Source: Candidatus Aerophobota bacterium
GTDB taxonomy: Bacteria; Aerophobota; Aerophobia; Aerophobales; B47-G16
DNA: 31,379 nucleotides
Assembly (NCBI GenBank): GCA_003648815.1
Contig: QMPZ01000004.1
Location: forward strand, 1-31,379
Direction: 5' to 3'
Position numbers and translations under genes: made by a program. Positions within the stretch are counted from its first letter, which is position 1; every line of letters begins with the position of its first letter. Of the stretch, positions 15,264 through 23,740 are shown piece after piece. The notes below the pieces were generated by a model, which was given only the letters and a program-made list of their open reading frames with translations, made no database searches and was not told where the DNA came from.

Positions 15264-15955
15264 TCTCTCTCCCGGAGAAGTCTCTCAGCCCGGAGTAATT
15301 CTTCAGGTGTATCCACATCCAGCCAGAACTGTCCCTTCAAATCAAAGGCTCTGGCACCAAATTTCCTGGCGAACCTGTCCTTGGCATCGTTCCACTCTTC
15401 TTCGCCCTCCTCCAAAGCCTCCTCGAGCACAGGAAAGATCTTCCTCGAACACAGAAACAGACCACAATCCACAGCGTTATAATCCGTTAAATTCTTACCT
15501 ATCCTCTTGACCTCATCCTGCTCAATGAAAACCTTAGTGGCTTCTTCGAAATCGACAAACCTGGGGTTTGAATCAACCACACAAACCAAATCCCCCAGAT
15601 GCTGAGGAAAGTTTAAAAGGGGACCTGTGTCAAAAACATGGTCGACCATACTCAAAAGAAAATGCTCTTCCACGTAATCTCGCACACAGAAGACAGAAAG
15701 ACCGTTACCTCGCCAAAATTCTTCATTCTCCACCCAGCTGATCTTCTTATCGCTGACCACCTCGCTTTCCAACAGGAACCTCTTTACCTGCTCAGCTTTA
15801 TAGCCGACCACTATGACAAAATCTTTTATGTTAAGGCTGGTGAAGAAAAGAATAGCCCTTTCTATTAAAGAAAGCTCATTCACCTTAACTAAGGCTTTGG
15901 GAATTCCTAACCCGAGCCTCTTTCCTTCACCAGCCGCCAGAATTACCGCTTTCAT
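15251..15955 (-). CDS. CTP:inositol-1-phosphate cytidylyltransferase (probable)
   Basis: Activates inositol 1-phosphate as CDP-inositol, the second step of DIP synthesis. It has 234 residues, the size of a single nucleotidyltransferase domain. MKAVILAAGEGKRLG carries an intact nucleotide loop (6-15), followed by the substrate lysine region PKALVKV. SMVDHVFD (about residues 106-113) gives the metal-binding aspartate. Membership of the sugar-phosphate nucleotidyltransferase superfamily is clear; the inositol substrate is inferred from the neighbours, Ino1 upstream (4-bp ATGA-type overlap) and a CDP-alcohol phosphotransferase downstream. In other DIP producers this domain and the synthase are often one polypeptide. 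Here the working copy is separate while the synthase keeps a decayed copy. Confidence 0.84.
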   Translation of the reverse strand: MKAVILAAGEGKRLGLGIPKALVKVNELSLIERAILFFTSLNIKDFVIVVGYKAEQVKRFLLESEVVSDKKISWVENEEFWRGNGLSVFCVRDYVEEHFLLSMVDHVFDTGPLLNFPQHLGDLVCVVDSNPRFVDFEEATKVFIEQDEVKRIGKNLTDYNAVDCGLFLCSRKIFPVLEEALEEGEEEWNDAKDRFARKFGARAFDLKGQFWLDVDTPEELLRAERLLRERECRR

Positions 15956-17046
15956 CTGTCCAGTTTTCCTGCGATGAATTCCTCCACTCTCCTCCTGGCC
16001 TCAGAATCTGAATATTGGATCGGTGGATGTTTCATGGTATAGGATGAGATAGAGATCAACGCCCCTCCAATGCCTCTGTCCAGAGCGAGCTTGCAACACC
16101 TGATAGCATCCACTGCTACACCGGCGCTATTTGGAGAATCCTCTACAGAGAGTCTCAGCTCCAGATTAAGAGGAACATCTCCAAACTCCCTTCCTTCCAT
16201 TCTCAGGAAACAAACTTTATTATCATTTTGCCAGGGAACATAGTCGCTGGGACCGATATGAATGTTTTCAGGGGGTAGAGGCTCATTCAGCTGAGATTGT
16301 ACAGCCTCCGTCTTGGAAACCCTCTTCGAAGAGAGTCTGTGCTTAGCGAGCATATTCAAAAAGTCAGTGTTGCCTCCTGTGTTGAGCTGATAGGTCCGAT
16401 CCAGTTTGACTCCTCGATCGACGAATAGCTTCGTCAGAACTCTATGAACAATGGTAGCACCCAACTGTGCCTTTATGTCATCCCCTACAATGGGAAGGCC
16501 TTTCTCCTCAAACTTCTTCGCCCATTCCTCATCGGAGGCAATGAAGACAGGTATGCAGTTCACAAAACCAACCCCTGCCTTCAGGGCTGCCTCAGCGTAA
16601 AACCTTGCCCCTTTCTCTGAGCCTACCGGCAGGTAATTGACCAGAATCTCGGCTCCACTTCGCTTCAGCTCCTCCACCACATCACACGGTTCTTCCTCAG
16701 CAACACGAAAGGCCCTTTCCTCATCGTAATCCTTCATATGCTCGGCCACCCCATCCATCACCGGACCCATTTTCACCGTCACCCCATAGTGAGGAACGTT
16801 CGGACAAAACACCTTGGTGCAGTTTGGCTTGGCAAAGATGGCCTCGCTCAGATCCTTGCCAACTTTCCTTTTGTCGACATCAAAAGCCGCTACCACCTCA
16901 ATGTCGCTTATCTTATACCCGCCAATCTCAGGATGCATCAGACCGATTACCTCTTTTCCGTCTTTATAATACTCCAGTCCTTGAATCAGGGAACTGGCAC
17001 AATTACCTACACCGGCAATGGCAATTCTTATTTTACCTTTACCCAT
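15952..17046 (-). CDS. ino1: Inositol-3-phosphate synthase (myo-inositol-1-phosphate synthase)
   Basis: Converts glucose 6-phosphate to inositol phosphate with NAD as recycled cofactor; first step of DIP synthesis. 364 residues, matching the short archaeal, thermophilic and actinobacterial enzymes rather than the 500-residue eukaryotic ones. The NAD motif GVGNCASSLIQGL is at residues 12-24. NYLPVGSEKGARFYAEAAL, GDDIKAQLGATIVHRVL, QLNTGGNTDFLNM and SAGVAVDAIRCCKLALD are the conserved blocks, with the catalytic lysines in GDDIKAQ and in the LSSKRVSKT region. A strong AAGGAGGAGGT precedes the ATG at 17046, and a good promoter lies about 100 nt upstream. It heads the DIP operon. Expression of such operons typically rises with temperature or salt; no such control is visible in the sequence. 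Confidence 0.95.
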   Translation of the reverse strand: MGKGKIRIAIAGVGNCASSLIQGLEYYKDGKEVIGLMHPEIGGYKISDIEVVAAFDVDKRKVGKDLSEAIFAKPNCTKVFCPNVPHYGVTVKMGPVMDGVAEHMKDYDEERAFRVAEEEPCDVVEELKRSGAEILVNYLPVGSEKGARFYAEAALKAGVGFVNCIPVFIASDEEWAKKFEEKGLPIVGDDIKAQLGATIVHRVLTKLFVDRGVKLDRTYQLNTGGNTDFLNMLAKHRLSSKRVSKTEAVQSQLNEPLPPENIHIGPSDYVPWQNDNKVCFLRMEGREFGDVPLNLELRLSVEDSPNSAGVAVDAIRCCKLALDRGIGGALISISSYTMKHPPIQYSDSEARRRVEEFIAGKLDR

Positions 17047-17151
17047 TTTTACCTCCTCCTTTCAGTTTTTCGACTTCTGGCTCGGGAACGCGGACGGCTG
17101 CCACAGCTTTCGAGCTTTTTGAAAAGACCGCAAAGGTAAAAGGCTAATTTA

Positions 17152-17180
17152 ATTTTAATAAAAACAGGCACCTTCGTCAA
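17152..17180 (-). promoter_or_regulatory. Promoter of the DIP operon
   Basis: On the minus strand TTGACG (17175-17180), 17-bp spacer, TAAAAT (17152-17157). This gives a leader of about 100 nt before ino1, which ends in a strong Shine-Dalgarno. I saw no clear terminator between the archaemetzincin gene and this promoter, so read-through from the ten-gene run is possible. Confidence 0.75.
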
Positions 17181-17204
17181 GGGTGGAATGCGGTGTTTTT
17201 ACGA

Positions 17205-17738
17205 TCATTCAGGAAAGCGGCGAAAGATTCTTTTCCTGCAGTCCTTGCAGAACTCTTTTCTCTTGCGGTCGGTATCGAAGAGACTGTTAGAAAAATACAT
17301 AACACATCTTTTATTCTTGCAATGATTCAGCCCGAATGCATGGCCCAGCTCGTGAACGGCTTCCTTGGCAGCTCTCTCATAAAAGAGGTTCTCCTCATCA
17401 GGCAATCCATAAAACCCTTGCCTGAGTCGGGAAAGACCGATGAGGGCCACCTTACCGTTCAGCGAAGCTTCGCCAAAGACAAAGTTGAGGCCAGGGGTAT
17501 ACAGGTCCAGATCAGCTACCCCCAGGACCTTCTCTTCTTCTTTCCAATCCTCTCGTTCAAGCTTTTCCAGGATAAGATCAGCACAGTACTGATTCCTCTC
17601 CTCATTATAGGCATATTCAGGTCTTGAAAGCGCTCTTTTTATCTCGACACGGCAAGAAAAGATCCTCCCTACCTGAGAGACCAAATGTTCGAGAAGCTCC
17701 CTTTCAACTTTCCCGAGCGGAAGTAAATAGATTACTAT
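17205..17738 (-). CDS. amzA: Archaemetzincin-type zinc metalloprotease, probable non-standard ATA start
   Basis: Small zinc-dependent peptidase of the archaemetzincin family. The signature HELGHAFGLNHC then CVMYF then CKDC is complete: two His and Glu in HELGH, the third His in LNH, and the four structural cysteines. From the only standard start, TTG at 17684, the protein has 159 residues and lacks the first strand of the fold. The frame stays open upstream and encodes IVIYLLPLGKVERELLEH, the usual archaemetzincin N-terminus (compare KIYIVPIG-type starts). GGGAGG stands 7 nt before an ATA at 17738, giving 177 residues. I therefore place the start at that ATA; a sequencing change from ATG would explain it equally well. 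It is the last gene of the ten-gene run, and its substrates are unknown. Confidence 0.85.
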   Translation of the reverse strand: MVIYLLPLGKVERELLEHLVSQVGRIFSCRVEIKRALSRPEYAYNEERNQYCADLILEKLEREDWKEEEKVLGVADLDLYTPGLNFVFGEASLNGKVALIGLSRLRQGFYGLPDEENLFYERAAKEAVHELGHAFGLNHCKNKRCVMYFSNSLFDTDRKRKEFCKDCRKRIFRRFPE

Positions 17739-17763
17739 AGCGATCCTCCCTGATTTAAGAAAC

Positions 17764-18318
17764 TTAAGCTATTATCCTCTTTGCCCTCAGATAATCGGGG
17801 TTTTTAAGGGCCTCCAGGTCTTTTTTTACAAAATTGAGGCCAATCACGCAAAGGTCAAAGTTCTCAGCAAGCCTTCTAAAAAGAGGGGCCTGTTTCCTAT
17901 ATTCAGAGGTGCTAAATTCGGAAACCATGTAATATGACTCCTTGCCAGCCTTTATATAGTCCACGAAAAAATCAAGCCTGAGTGAACCTTTCAGCCTTTT
18001 CAGGCTCTCAGGAAATATGCCGGTCATAAATAAAGTGTAATCACCGATGTGTTTCCTTATCTCACGCTCCCTGTCAAATTGGCCAGTCTTCTCAACTCGA
18101 CTGGACTCAATCAGCATCTCCCCAACATCCTCCAGTCTTCTTCCCTTAGCATCCCTGATTTTATATAGATTATCCACATAGGTGAAGTCCGTCAAAATCC
18201 CTGCTATATAGTCCACCAGATTCGGATCCACCAGCCCTATGACTCCGTAAAAGTTCTTCTCTGTTAAACTAAAAAACAGCCTTGATAAAGGATGATGCCT
18301 GGGAATTTTCTTAGGCAT
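17764..18318 (-). CDS. Conserved-looking hypothetical protein
   Basis: 184 residues with no membrane segment and no signal peptide; I do not recognise the family. The sequence is rich in aromatic and charged residues, with a hydrophobic first strand YGVIGLVDPNLVDYIAGIL and a central DYTLFMTGIFPESLKRLKG. The C-terminal FDLCVIGLNFVKKDLEALK ends in a basic tail. It looks like a soluble alpha/beta protein. The codon use and base composition are like the neighbours. It starts 14 bp after the short-chain dehydrogenase and ends 25 bp before the archaemetzincin, with a good ribosome binding site (AAGGAGG). It therefore belongs to the run, but nothing in it points to a reaction. Confidence 0.72.
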   Translation of the reverse strand: MPKKIPRHHPLSRLFFSLTEKNFYGVIGLVDPNLVDYIAGILTDFTYVDNLYKIRDAKGRRLEDVGEMLIESSRVEKTGQFDREREIRKHIGDYTLFMTGIFPESLKRLKGSLRLDFFVDYIKAGKESYYMVSEFSTSEYRKQAPLFRRLAENFDLCVIGLNFVKKDLEALKNPDYLRAKRIIA

Positions 18319-18332
18319 ACCCTGACCTCCTT

Positions 18333-19178
18333 TTAAATAGTTTCATTGAAATATCTGTCAAAACGCAAATGCCAACCGCCATCTATACTAATCACCACGC
18401 CGTTGACGTACCTATCATTTACCAGATACTCTACTGCCGGCACGATGGCACTCGGGTCCATAAAGCTGGGCTTGAGAGGAGTATGTCTGTCGATATCAGA
18501 ACGTATGTTGGGGAACCTGTCATAAAACTTCCTGGGTCCAGCGGTATTGGCATAGCCAGGGGCAATGGCGTTGACACGGATGTTATACCGGCCTAACACG
18601 CCGGCAAGTGTCTCCACTGTGGAAAGAGCCGCCCTCTTGGCTGCACTGTAAGCCAGAAGGTCATCCCTGATGGGCTGAAGCGCAGATTGTGATAAATTGT
18701 AGATGATGCAACCTGTATCCTTTGGAAGACCAGCTTCATCATAGCCGACCTTAGCGTATTTTTTTGCCATAACCTTAGCGGCAGCAATTGAAAGCTGAAC
18801 CGGAACAACGGCAAATTGTTTAAACTGGTCGAGCATGTACTCGGAAAACTTCTCCAGGGGAAAATCAAAATATGGAACCTCAATCCTTCTGGCTGCACCT
18901 GCGTTGTTTACGACGATGTCCACCATTCCGAATTTTTCAACTGCCAGATCAACCATTTTCTCTGCAGCACCTTCGGCTGTGATATCCAGTGCCCGACAAA
19001 TCACCCTACCCTCTCCCTCGCGGGAAAGCCCCTCTTTTATTCTTTTAAGATCAGCTGTTTTACCCCTGGCAAAGATGAGCACGTTAATCCCTTCTCTGAC
19101 AAATGCTCTGGAAATTGCAAGACCAAAGCCACTCGTTCCCCCTGTCACTATGGCAACTTTACCTTCTTGCCCTTTCAT
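18333..19178 (-). CDS. Short-chain dehydrogenase/reductase (SDR) family oxidoreductase
   Basis: NAD(P)-dependent oxidoreductase of the classical SDR type, 281 residues. The cofactor motif TGGTSGFG is near residue 13, NNAG near 88, and the catalytic set is a serine in YNLSQSALQ followed by YSAAK (Tyr and Lys). The C-terminal VISIDGGWHL is the usual ending. I use the ATG at 19178, preceded by AGGAGG; a TTG at 19205 would put nine extra residues over the ribosome binding site. The nine N-terminal residues before the Rossmann strand are then MKGQEGKVA, normal for the family. The substrate is likely a sugar, polyol or cyclitol given the neighbours, but cannot be read from sequence. Confidence 0.88.
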   Translation of the reverse strand: MKGQEGKVAIVTGGTSGFGLAISRAFVREGINVLIFARGKTADLKRIKEGLSREGEGRVICRALDITAEGAAEKMVDLAVEKFGMVDIVVNNAGAARRIEVPYFDFPLEKFSEYMLDQFKQFAVVPVQLSIAAAKVMAKKYAKVGYDEAGLPKDTGCIIYNLSQSALQPIRDDLLAYSAAKRAALSTVETLAGVLGRYNIRVNAIAPGYANTAGPRKFYDRFPNIRSDIDRHTPLKPSFMDPSAIVPAVEYLVNDRYVNGVVISIDGGWHLRFDRYFNETI

Positions 19179-19220
19179 CTTCCTGGTTTCCTCCTGATAA
19201 AGCAAGCGATATTTTCCCCC

Positions 19221-19267
19221 TCACTCTTCACTCTTCACACTTTACTCTTCACTCTTCACTCTTCACT
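19221..19267. repeat. Degenerate 7-bp tandem repeat, array 1
   Basis: Six to seven units of the plus-strand consensus TTCACTC, some TTTACTC or TTCACAC, between the SDR gene and the zinc dehydrogenase gene. The end of the zinc dehydrogenase reading frame (last residues SEE and stop) lies inside the array. Related arrays occur at 27082 and 31326 in the same orientation. Confidence 0.85.
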
Positions 19268-20317
19268 AAACAGAGGTTTGAGAATGACCTTTAGCAGTCC
19301 AGGTCTTCCTTCAAGTAGTTCCTTAAAAACCCTGGGGCCTTCTGAGAGTGGTAAAACCTTGCTCAGGATAGGTGCAGGATTGATCTTACCACTGGTAAAA
19401 AGCTTTATACAGTCTCGATGCTCGCCTGCCGACGCATAAGTTCCACGAATGTTTATCTCTCGGCTGATAATATCTTGAAGACCTACCTCTACTCTGGGGG
19501 TAAGGTTCCCGATGAGCGTGACCTGGCCGTCACTTCGCACAATATCGAGAGCCTCCTTGACGGTCTCGGGAACACCGACCGCCTCCAGCACGACATCCGC
19601 TCCTAAGGAATCGGTCAGCTCCTTTACTCTTTCAGGGATATCCTCCTCTTTTGGGTTAAGGACCAGGTCTGCCCCCATCTGAGAGGCTATTCTTAATCGA
19701 GAGGAGTCAAGATCTACGGCGATAACGCGGCGGGCGCCTTTCAGCTTAACACAGGCAACCACAAGTAAACCAATTGTTCCAGCACCTATGACGATGACCG
19801 TATCCTCAGGATGAATGGGAGTTCGGTTAACGGCGTGAAGTGCCACTGCGCAAGGCTCAAGCATGGCCGCATATTCGAAGGAAAGCTCCTCAGGTATCGG
19901 GTAAACCACCCACCAGGGGGCAGCTACATATTCGGCAAAGGCGCCATGACGCCTGTAGCTTTTAGTTGAGACACCGAAGACCTGCCTTTTCAGACAATGA
20001 TTGATCATTCCCAGACGACAAAAATGACACCTATTGCAAAATACGGTAGAATCGAACGTCACACGCTGGCCAACTTCAAACCTTCCCTTAGCCAAAGAGC
20101 CCACCTTTTCTATCAGTCCCGCTGCCTCGTGACCCATGATAAGAGGAGGAATTCGCCTTCCCGTCTTTCCGGTGTAACCATGAACGTCGCTACCGCAAAT
20201 CCCACAGGCCTTAACTCTTATCAGAACTTCATCCTCACCCACTTGAGGAATTGGCACCTCGGTCATGCTCAACCTGTAAGGCCCGGTATACAGCAAAGCT
20301 TTCATTTTACGGTTCAT
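19256..20317 (-). CDS. Zinc-dependent medium-chain dehydrogenase (sorbitol/threonine dehydrogenase-like)
   Basis: NAD(P)-dependent dehydrogenase of the medium-chain alcohol dehydrogenase family, 353 residues. Catalytic zinc ligands are visible as Cys41 (ACGICGSDVHGY) and His63-Glu64 (MGHEAAG). The structural zinc site is CNRCHFCRLGMINHC, complete with four cysteines. The nucleotide-binding VIGAGTIGLLVVACVKLKGA follows at about 163-182, with an aspartate in VIAVDLDSSRL that favours NAD. This group acts on sorbitol, xylitol, threonine, 2-keto-inositol and similar secondary alcohols. It lies 63 bp after the iron dehydrogenase. The last codons run into the 7-bp repeat array, so the natural C-terminus may have been altered by repeat growth. 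Confidence 0.9.
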   Translation of the reverse strand: MNRKMKALLYTGPYRLSMTEVPIPQVGEDEVLIRVKACGICGSDVHGYTGKTGRRIPPLIMGHEAAGLIEKVGSLAKGRFEVGQRVTFDSTVFCNRCHFCRLGMINHCLKRQVFGVSTKSYRRHGAFAEYVAAPWWVVYPIPEELSFEYAAMLEPCAVALHAVNRTPIHPEDTVIVIGAGTIGLLVVACVKLKGARRVIAVDLDSSRLRIASQMGADLVLNPKEEDIPERVKELTDSLGADVVLEAVGVPETVKEALDIVRSDGQVTLIGNLTPRVEVGLQDIISREINIRGTYASAGEHRDCIKLFTSGKINPAPILSKVLPLSEGPRVFKELLEGRPGLLKVILKPLFSEE

Positions 20318-20380
20318 AAACTTTTTCCTTTTCCTTGCCCCAGCACATCACCAGCACTTTTGAGAAAAGAACACCGGAGT

Positions 20381-21541
20381 CTACATTGAAGCCTTTAATA
20401 TCTCAAGCAAAAGCTCTTCAGTTATTGGACAGGGATTGGTCTCCTTCAGGTGGCTGGTCGATTTTTCCACTCCCTTTAATATCTCAGAGAAGTCCTCCTC
20501 TTTAAGGTGGAAATCCCTCAGCCTTCTCGTAAGTCCGATGCGCTGACAAAGCCTGGACACCGCATCAACGGCAAGCTCTGCCGCAGATCTTGCTGACAGC
20601 CCCGAGGTATTCTCTCCTAAAGCCATCGCTATGTCAGCAAACTTTTCCGTAGCATAATCCAGGTTTCTTCTCATAACCTCACACAGGACCAGGGCAATTG
20701 CCTCTCCGTGAGCTATCCCAAACAAGGCTCCTAAGGGATGAGCCAGCATGTGAGCTGCTCCTGCTCCCGCGTTTAGGGCAATCCCTGCAAGATAGCTCGC
20801 CATAGCGAGGCTACCTCGTGCAGAGATATCATCCCCCTTTTCAACCGCTCGAGGCAAATCCTCACCTATCAACTTAATAGCTCGCAGGCCAATTCCCTCA
20901 GTGAACGGCTGGGCACGGCGCGAGACATAGGACTCTATAGCATGGCTCAGAGCATCTATGCCCGTCATAGCTGTAAGTTTGGGCGGCAGGCTGAGCGTCA
21001 ATGAGGGATCAACTATGGCCAGATGAGGAACCATATAAGGATGAGCAACCGACTTTTTGATCCTTTCCTCCTTGTTGGTGAGTACGGACACTCTGTTTCC
21101 CTCAGAGCCCGTTCCCGAGGTAGTAGGAATGGCAATATAGGGCAAGCCTGGCTGCTCGATTGCTCTCTCTCCCATCTGATACTCACGGGCAGAACCGGGA
21201 TTTTTCGCCAGGATGGCCATCATCTTCGCTGCATCCATCACGCTTCCCCCTCCCAGTCCGATTACCAGATCACAGCTTTCTCTCCGACATACCTTAGAGC
21301 CCTCATCTACAGTCTGAATGGAGGGATCGGGCTCAACCCCCTCATAAAGCGTCACCCTTATGCCTGAACCTTTTAGAAGCTTCATGGCCTTATCCAGAGC
21401 ACCTGATCTGCGCACAGATCCTCTGCCAATCACCAATAAGGCACTGCGTCCCAACTTGCTTGCTCTCCTGCCAAGGCACTCAAGAGAGCCCTCTCCGAAG
21501 ACCGTATCTCGGGGCAGGGTAAGCTCATATAAGTCATCCAT
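20381..21541 (-). CDS. Iron-containing alcohol dehydrogenase
   Basis: Group III (iron-activated) alcohol dehydrogenase, 386 residues, full length. The cofactor segment GLGGGSVMDAAKMMA is near residue 95. Metal ligands are predicted in GIDALSHAIESY (Asp and His) and in HMLAHPLGALFGIAHGEA (two His). IPTTSGTGSEGNRVSVLT is the characteristic mid-region. Family members reduce or oxidise lactaldehyde, 1,3-propanediol, butanol, methanol or hydroxyacids, so the substrate is open. A GGAGGT stands before the ATG, which is 13 bp from the end of the enolase-superfamily gene. A second iron-dependent dehydrogenase of a different branch sits at 6393. Having both zinc and iron enzymes adjacent suggests two separate oxidation/reduction steps in one pathway. 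Confidence 0.92.
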   Translation of the reverse strand: MDDLYELTLPRDTVFGEGSLECLGRRASKLGRSALLVIGRGSVRRSGALDKAMKLLKGSGIRVTLYEGVEPDPSIQTVDEGSKVCRRESCDLVIGLGGGSVMDAAKMMAILAKNPGSAREYQMGERAIEQPGLPYIAIPTTSGTGSEGNRVSVLTNKEERIKKSVAHPYMVPHLAIVDPSLTLSLPPKLTAMTGIDALSHAIESYVSRRAQPFTEGIGLRAIKLIGEDLPRAVEKGDDISARGSLAMASYLAGIALNAGAGAAHMLAHPLGALFGIAHGEAIALVLCEVMRRNLDYATEKFADIAMALGENTSGLSARSAAELAVDAVSRLCQRIGLTRRLRDFHLKEEDFSEILKGVEKSTSHLKETNPCPITEELLLEILKASM

Positions 21542-21554
21542 TATTTTTACCTCC

Positions 21555-22946
21555 TCATTTTCTGAATATTTCCCTTTCTATCCTCTCGACCTGGAATCCC
21601 AATCCCGTGCCGCTTATGGATGAGGTCCTGGCCAGTCCATCTTTTATGCTGTAAAGCCCGGGATGTACCTTTGACTCGGGCTCGTTTGCTAAGGGAAAGA
21701 ACTGGCGAGAGTTTGCCTCCACTCCCTTGATGGGGTGTATGCGAGCTGCCAGACCCACAGACTCTATCAGGGCAATGGAGGGATTGGTGAGGTCCTGTAC
21801 CGCATAGGGAACTCCATAAAGCTCAGCCATAGCTATGAAGAGCAGATCCGATGAGAGGCACTTACAGCTCTTTAAGGCTATTCCTGACCAGCCAAGCTCT
21901 CTGGCCAGCTTAAAGTCCTCAAAAGAGGTCAAGCTCTCGTCGATTAGCACCGGCTTGAGCTTCGCCAGCGGCCGCATGTCCCAGCAATGTGCCTTAAGAT
22001 CTCGCTCAGTCGGCTGCTCGAGGTAAAGAATTTCATCGAACACGCTCTTTTCCCTTTCCCTTAGCTTTTTAAGATACTCAATCATGTACTCGGGTGAGTC
22101 GCACTGCTCATTGGTATCAACGCTGAGAAAGGGATGTTCAGGAAGATCGGTCCTCACCTTCTCCCTTACCTCATGGTAGACCCTGGACACCTCCATCGTC
22201 CTTTCTATATCCCATAAAAGGTCCTGACCTGTAAGTTTGACCTTGAGACAGAAAACCCCATCCCTTTGAATCCACTCATCTAAGGAGTTGGGAATCCCAT
22301 CCTGGGGAAAATCTGGGCCGACCTGTTGTCTTCTCAGAAGGTCAAGCCCGCCCACCAGGTGAAATATGGGTAGCTCGGGAAGGTAGTCCTGTCTTAAGAA
22401 TTGGGATGGATAAACCTTCTTGAAGCATCTTCCAAGATAACGGGACAGGTCAAAGGACATATGCTCAGGACCATAACCGAGGTAAGAGTCTATACCGTTG
22501 ACGTTGCCGAAGGCATCGTGTATGGCATGATCTATTGGACTTGCACAGATTAAAGCTCCGAGAGGTGGCATAACTTCGCCCGGACTCATCCTCTCGCATA
22601 TCTCGAGGTTAAGACGCTCAAGGTCCTTCCTCGTCTCCATAAAGATCTCTATGGGATGGCCAAACTCTTTGTAGTCACACAAAAGCTTCGCATAGGAGTC
22701 GGTAAGCTGGCACATAACTTTATTCTTGGTGGAATGGGAGGCCTTTGAGATGGGCCAGGCCCAAAGGTCCATCAAGAACATCGCTCCCCAGCCAGTGGCC
22801 ACCTTTCCTCTTCTATTTTCCACGGTTGCCTTCGCGTAAGCGATGGGAAGCTCATCCACGACCACTCGACCGAACTTCAAGGGAGTGCGGCATCGGGCAT
22901 TTATCTTGAAGATATCTATGTTTTTTATTCTTATGTCACTGTCCAT
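21555..22946 (-). CDS. Enolase-superfamily enzyme, mandelate racemase/muconate lactonizing-like
   Basis: Metal-dependent enzyme that abstracts a proton next to a carboxylate, 463 residues, about 80 longer than most members, with insertions in the N-terminal half (50-180). The barrel motifs are present: KVK (Lys235 and Lys237 in FCLKVKLTG), then metal ligands Asp277 (SVDTNEQ), Glu310 (YLEQPTERD) and Glu337 (LIDESLTSFEDF). Lys359 lies in IALKSCKCLS. The KxK lysine plus a possible second base resembles acid-sugar dehydratases or racemases, but specificity is not readable. Because the enzyme needs a carboxylate, the pathway is likely to handle a sugar acid or hydroxyacid at this point. It lies 29 bp after the cysteine hydrolase gene. 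Confidence 0.88.
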   Translation of the reverse strand: MDSDIRIKNIDIFKINARCRTPLKFGRVVVDELPIAYAKATVENRRGKVATGWGAMFLMDLWAWPISKASHSTKNKVMCQLTDSYAKLLCDYKEFGHPIEIFMETRKDLERLNLEICERMSPGEVMPPLGALICASPIDHAIHDAFGNVNGIDSYLGYGPEHMSFDLSRYLGRCFKKVYPSQFLRQDYLPELPIFHLVGGLDLLRRQQVGPDFPQDGIPNSLDEWIQRDGVFCLKVKLTGQDLLWDIERTMEVSRVYHEVREKVRTDLPEHPFLSVDTNEQCDSPEYMIEYLKKLREREKSVFDEILYLEQPTERDLKAHCWDMRPLAKLKPVLIDESLTSFEDFKLARELGWSGIALKSCKCLSSDLLFIAMAELYGVPYAVQDLTNPSIALIESVGLAARIHPIKGVEANSRQFFPLANEPESKVHPGLYSIKDGLARTSSISGTGLGFQVERIEREIFRK

Positions 22947-22975
22947 CCTTTGCCTCCGGCTAAACTAAAGGCCCC

Positions 22976-23740
22976 TCATTGGCAATCGCTTACCAGATCC
23001 CTACTCAATATCGAAGGACACCAGAATTTCTCAATGTATTCTACCACCAGCCGGGTTCCCTCCTCGTGGCTGACATAGGGAGGCATTGCCGGGTTATACA
23101 TCGCATCGGTTAGATCCCTCACCAGGATCACGTTTATTTTCCATCTGACCATCTGTTTGATGCCAAAGGATCTTTCCAGAACGCACATATTTGTGTGAAC
23201 TCCCATGATGATGAGGTTCTTGATGTCCTCTTTCTGCATGAAGTTGTAAATCTCCTGGCCATCATCGGAGATGCCGTCCTTTTCCTGGTCTATCTCAATT
23301 GCTGGATGCTGTCTGCTCCAGGCCCTATACCAGGGCTTCTCACCTGTATCAGATCCTCCATCGGAAGCATCAACCGGTAGCGGAGGATCAACGTGCTCTA
23401 TTGGGGGCGGGGGAGCGACATAAGGAGCCTCGATCATTCTCCTTCTGGCGGGCGTTCCTGCATAAAAATCCATCGTCTCGGAGGGAGAGTGGATGATCCT
23501 GACGCCCTTTCTTCTGGCTACCTTGATGACCTCGTTAACTCGTGGTGCCATCTGGTTTATCCGCTCGCTCGCACCCCTGGACCAGTGTCTGTCCCACATA
23601 TCGCAGATGAGAATGGCACTCTTCCGGCAGGGAAAAGATTTTCTGGTAGTTACCCTTTCCCATCGGTTATAACCATGAGCATCCTCTCGTAAGACGAAGC
23701 TGCGAAGATTAAGATGTAGCTTCTTTCCATCTTTCATCAT
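22976..23740 (-). CDS. Isochorismatase-like cysteine hydrolase
   Basis: Hydrolase of the isochorismatase/nicotinamidase fold, 254 residues. The aspartate motif AILICDMWDRHWS is at about residues 42-54, and the nucleophile cysteine is in IMGVHTNMCVLERS near 185. HSPSETMDFYAG is in the usual second position. The middle has a proline-rich insertion (YVAPPPPIEHVDPPLPVDAS) that would cover the active site. Members cleave amides, N-carbamoyl groups or ring ethers. A lysine expected between the two motifs is not obvious, perhaps KPWYRAW. The start codon overlaps the stop of the Gfo/Idh/MocA gene (TAATG), so the two are coupled. In this context it might hydrolyse a lactone, cyclic diketone or amide intermediate, which is inference only. 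Confidence 0.85.
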   Translation of the reverse strand: MMKDGKKLHLNLRSFVLREDAHGYNRWERVTTRKSFPCRKSAILICDMWDRHWSRGASERINQMAPRVNEVIKVARRKGVRIIHSPSETMDFYAGTPARRRMIEAPYVAPPPPIEHVDPPLPVDASDGGSDTGEKPWYRAWSRQHPAIEIDQEKDGISDDGQEIYNFMQKEDIKNLIIMGVHTNMCVLERSFGIKQMVRWKINVILVRDLTDAMYNPAMPPYVSHEEGTRLVVEYIEKFWCPSILSRDLVSDCQ

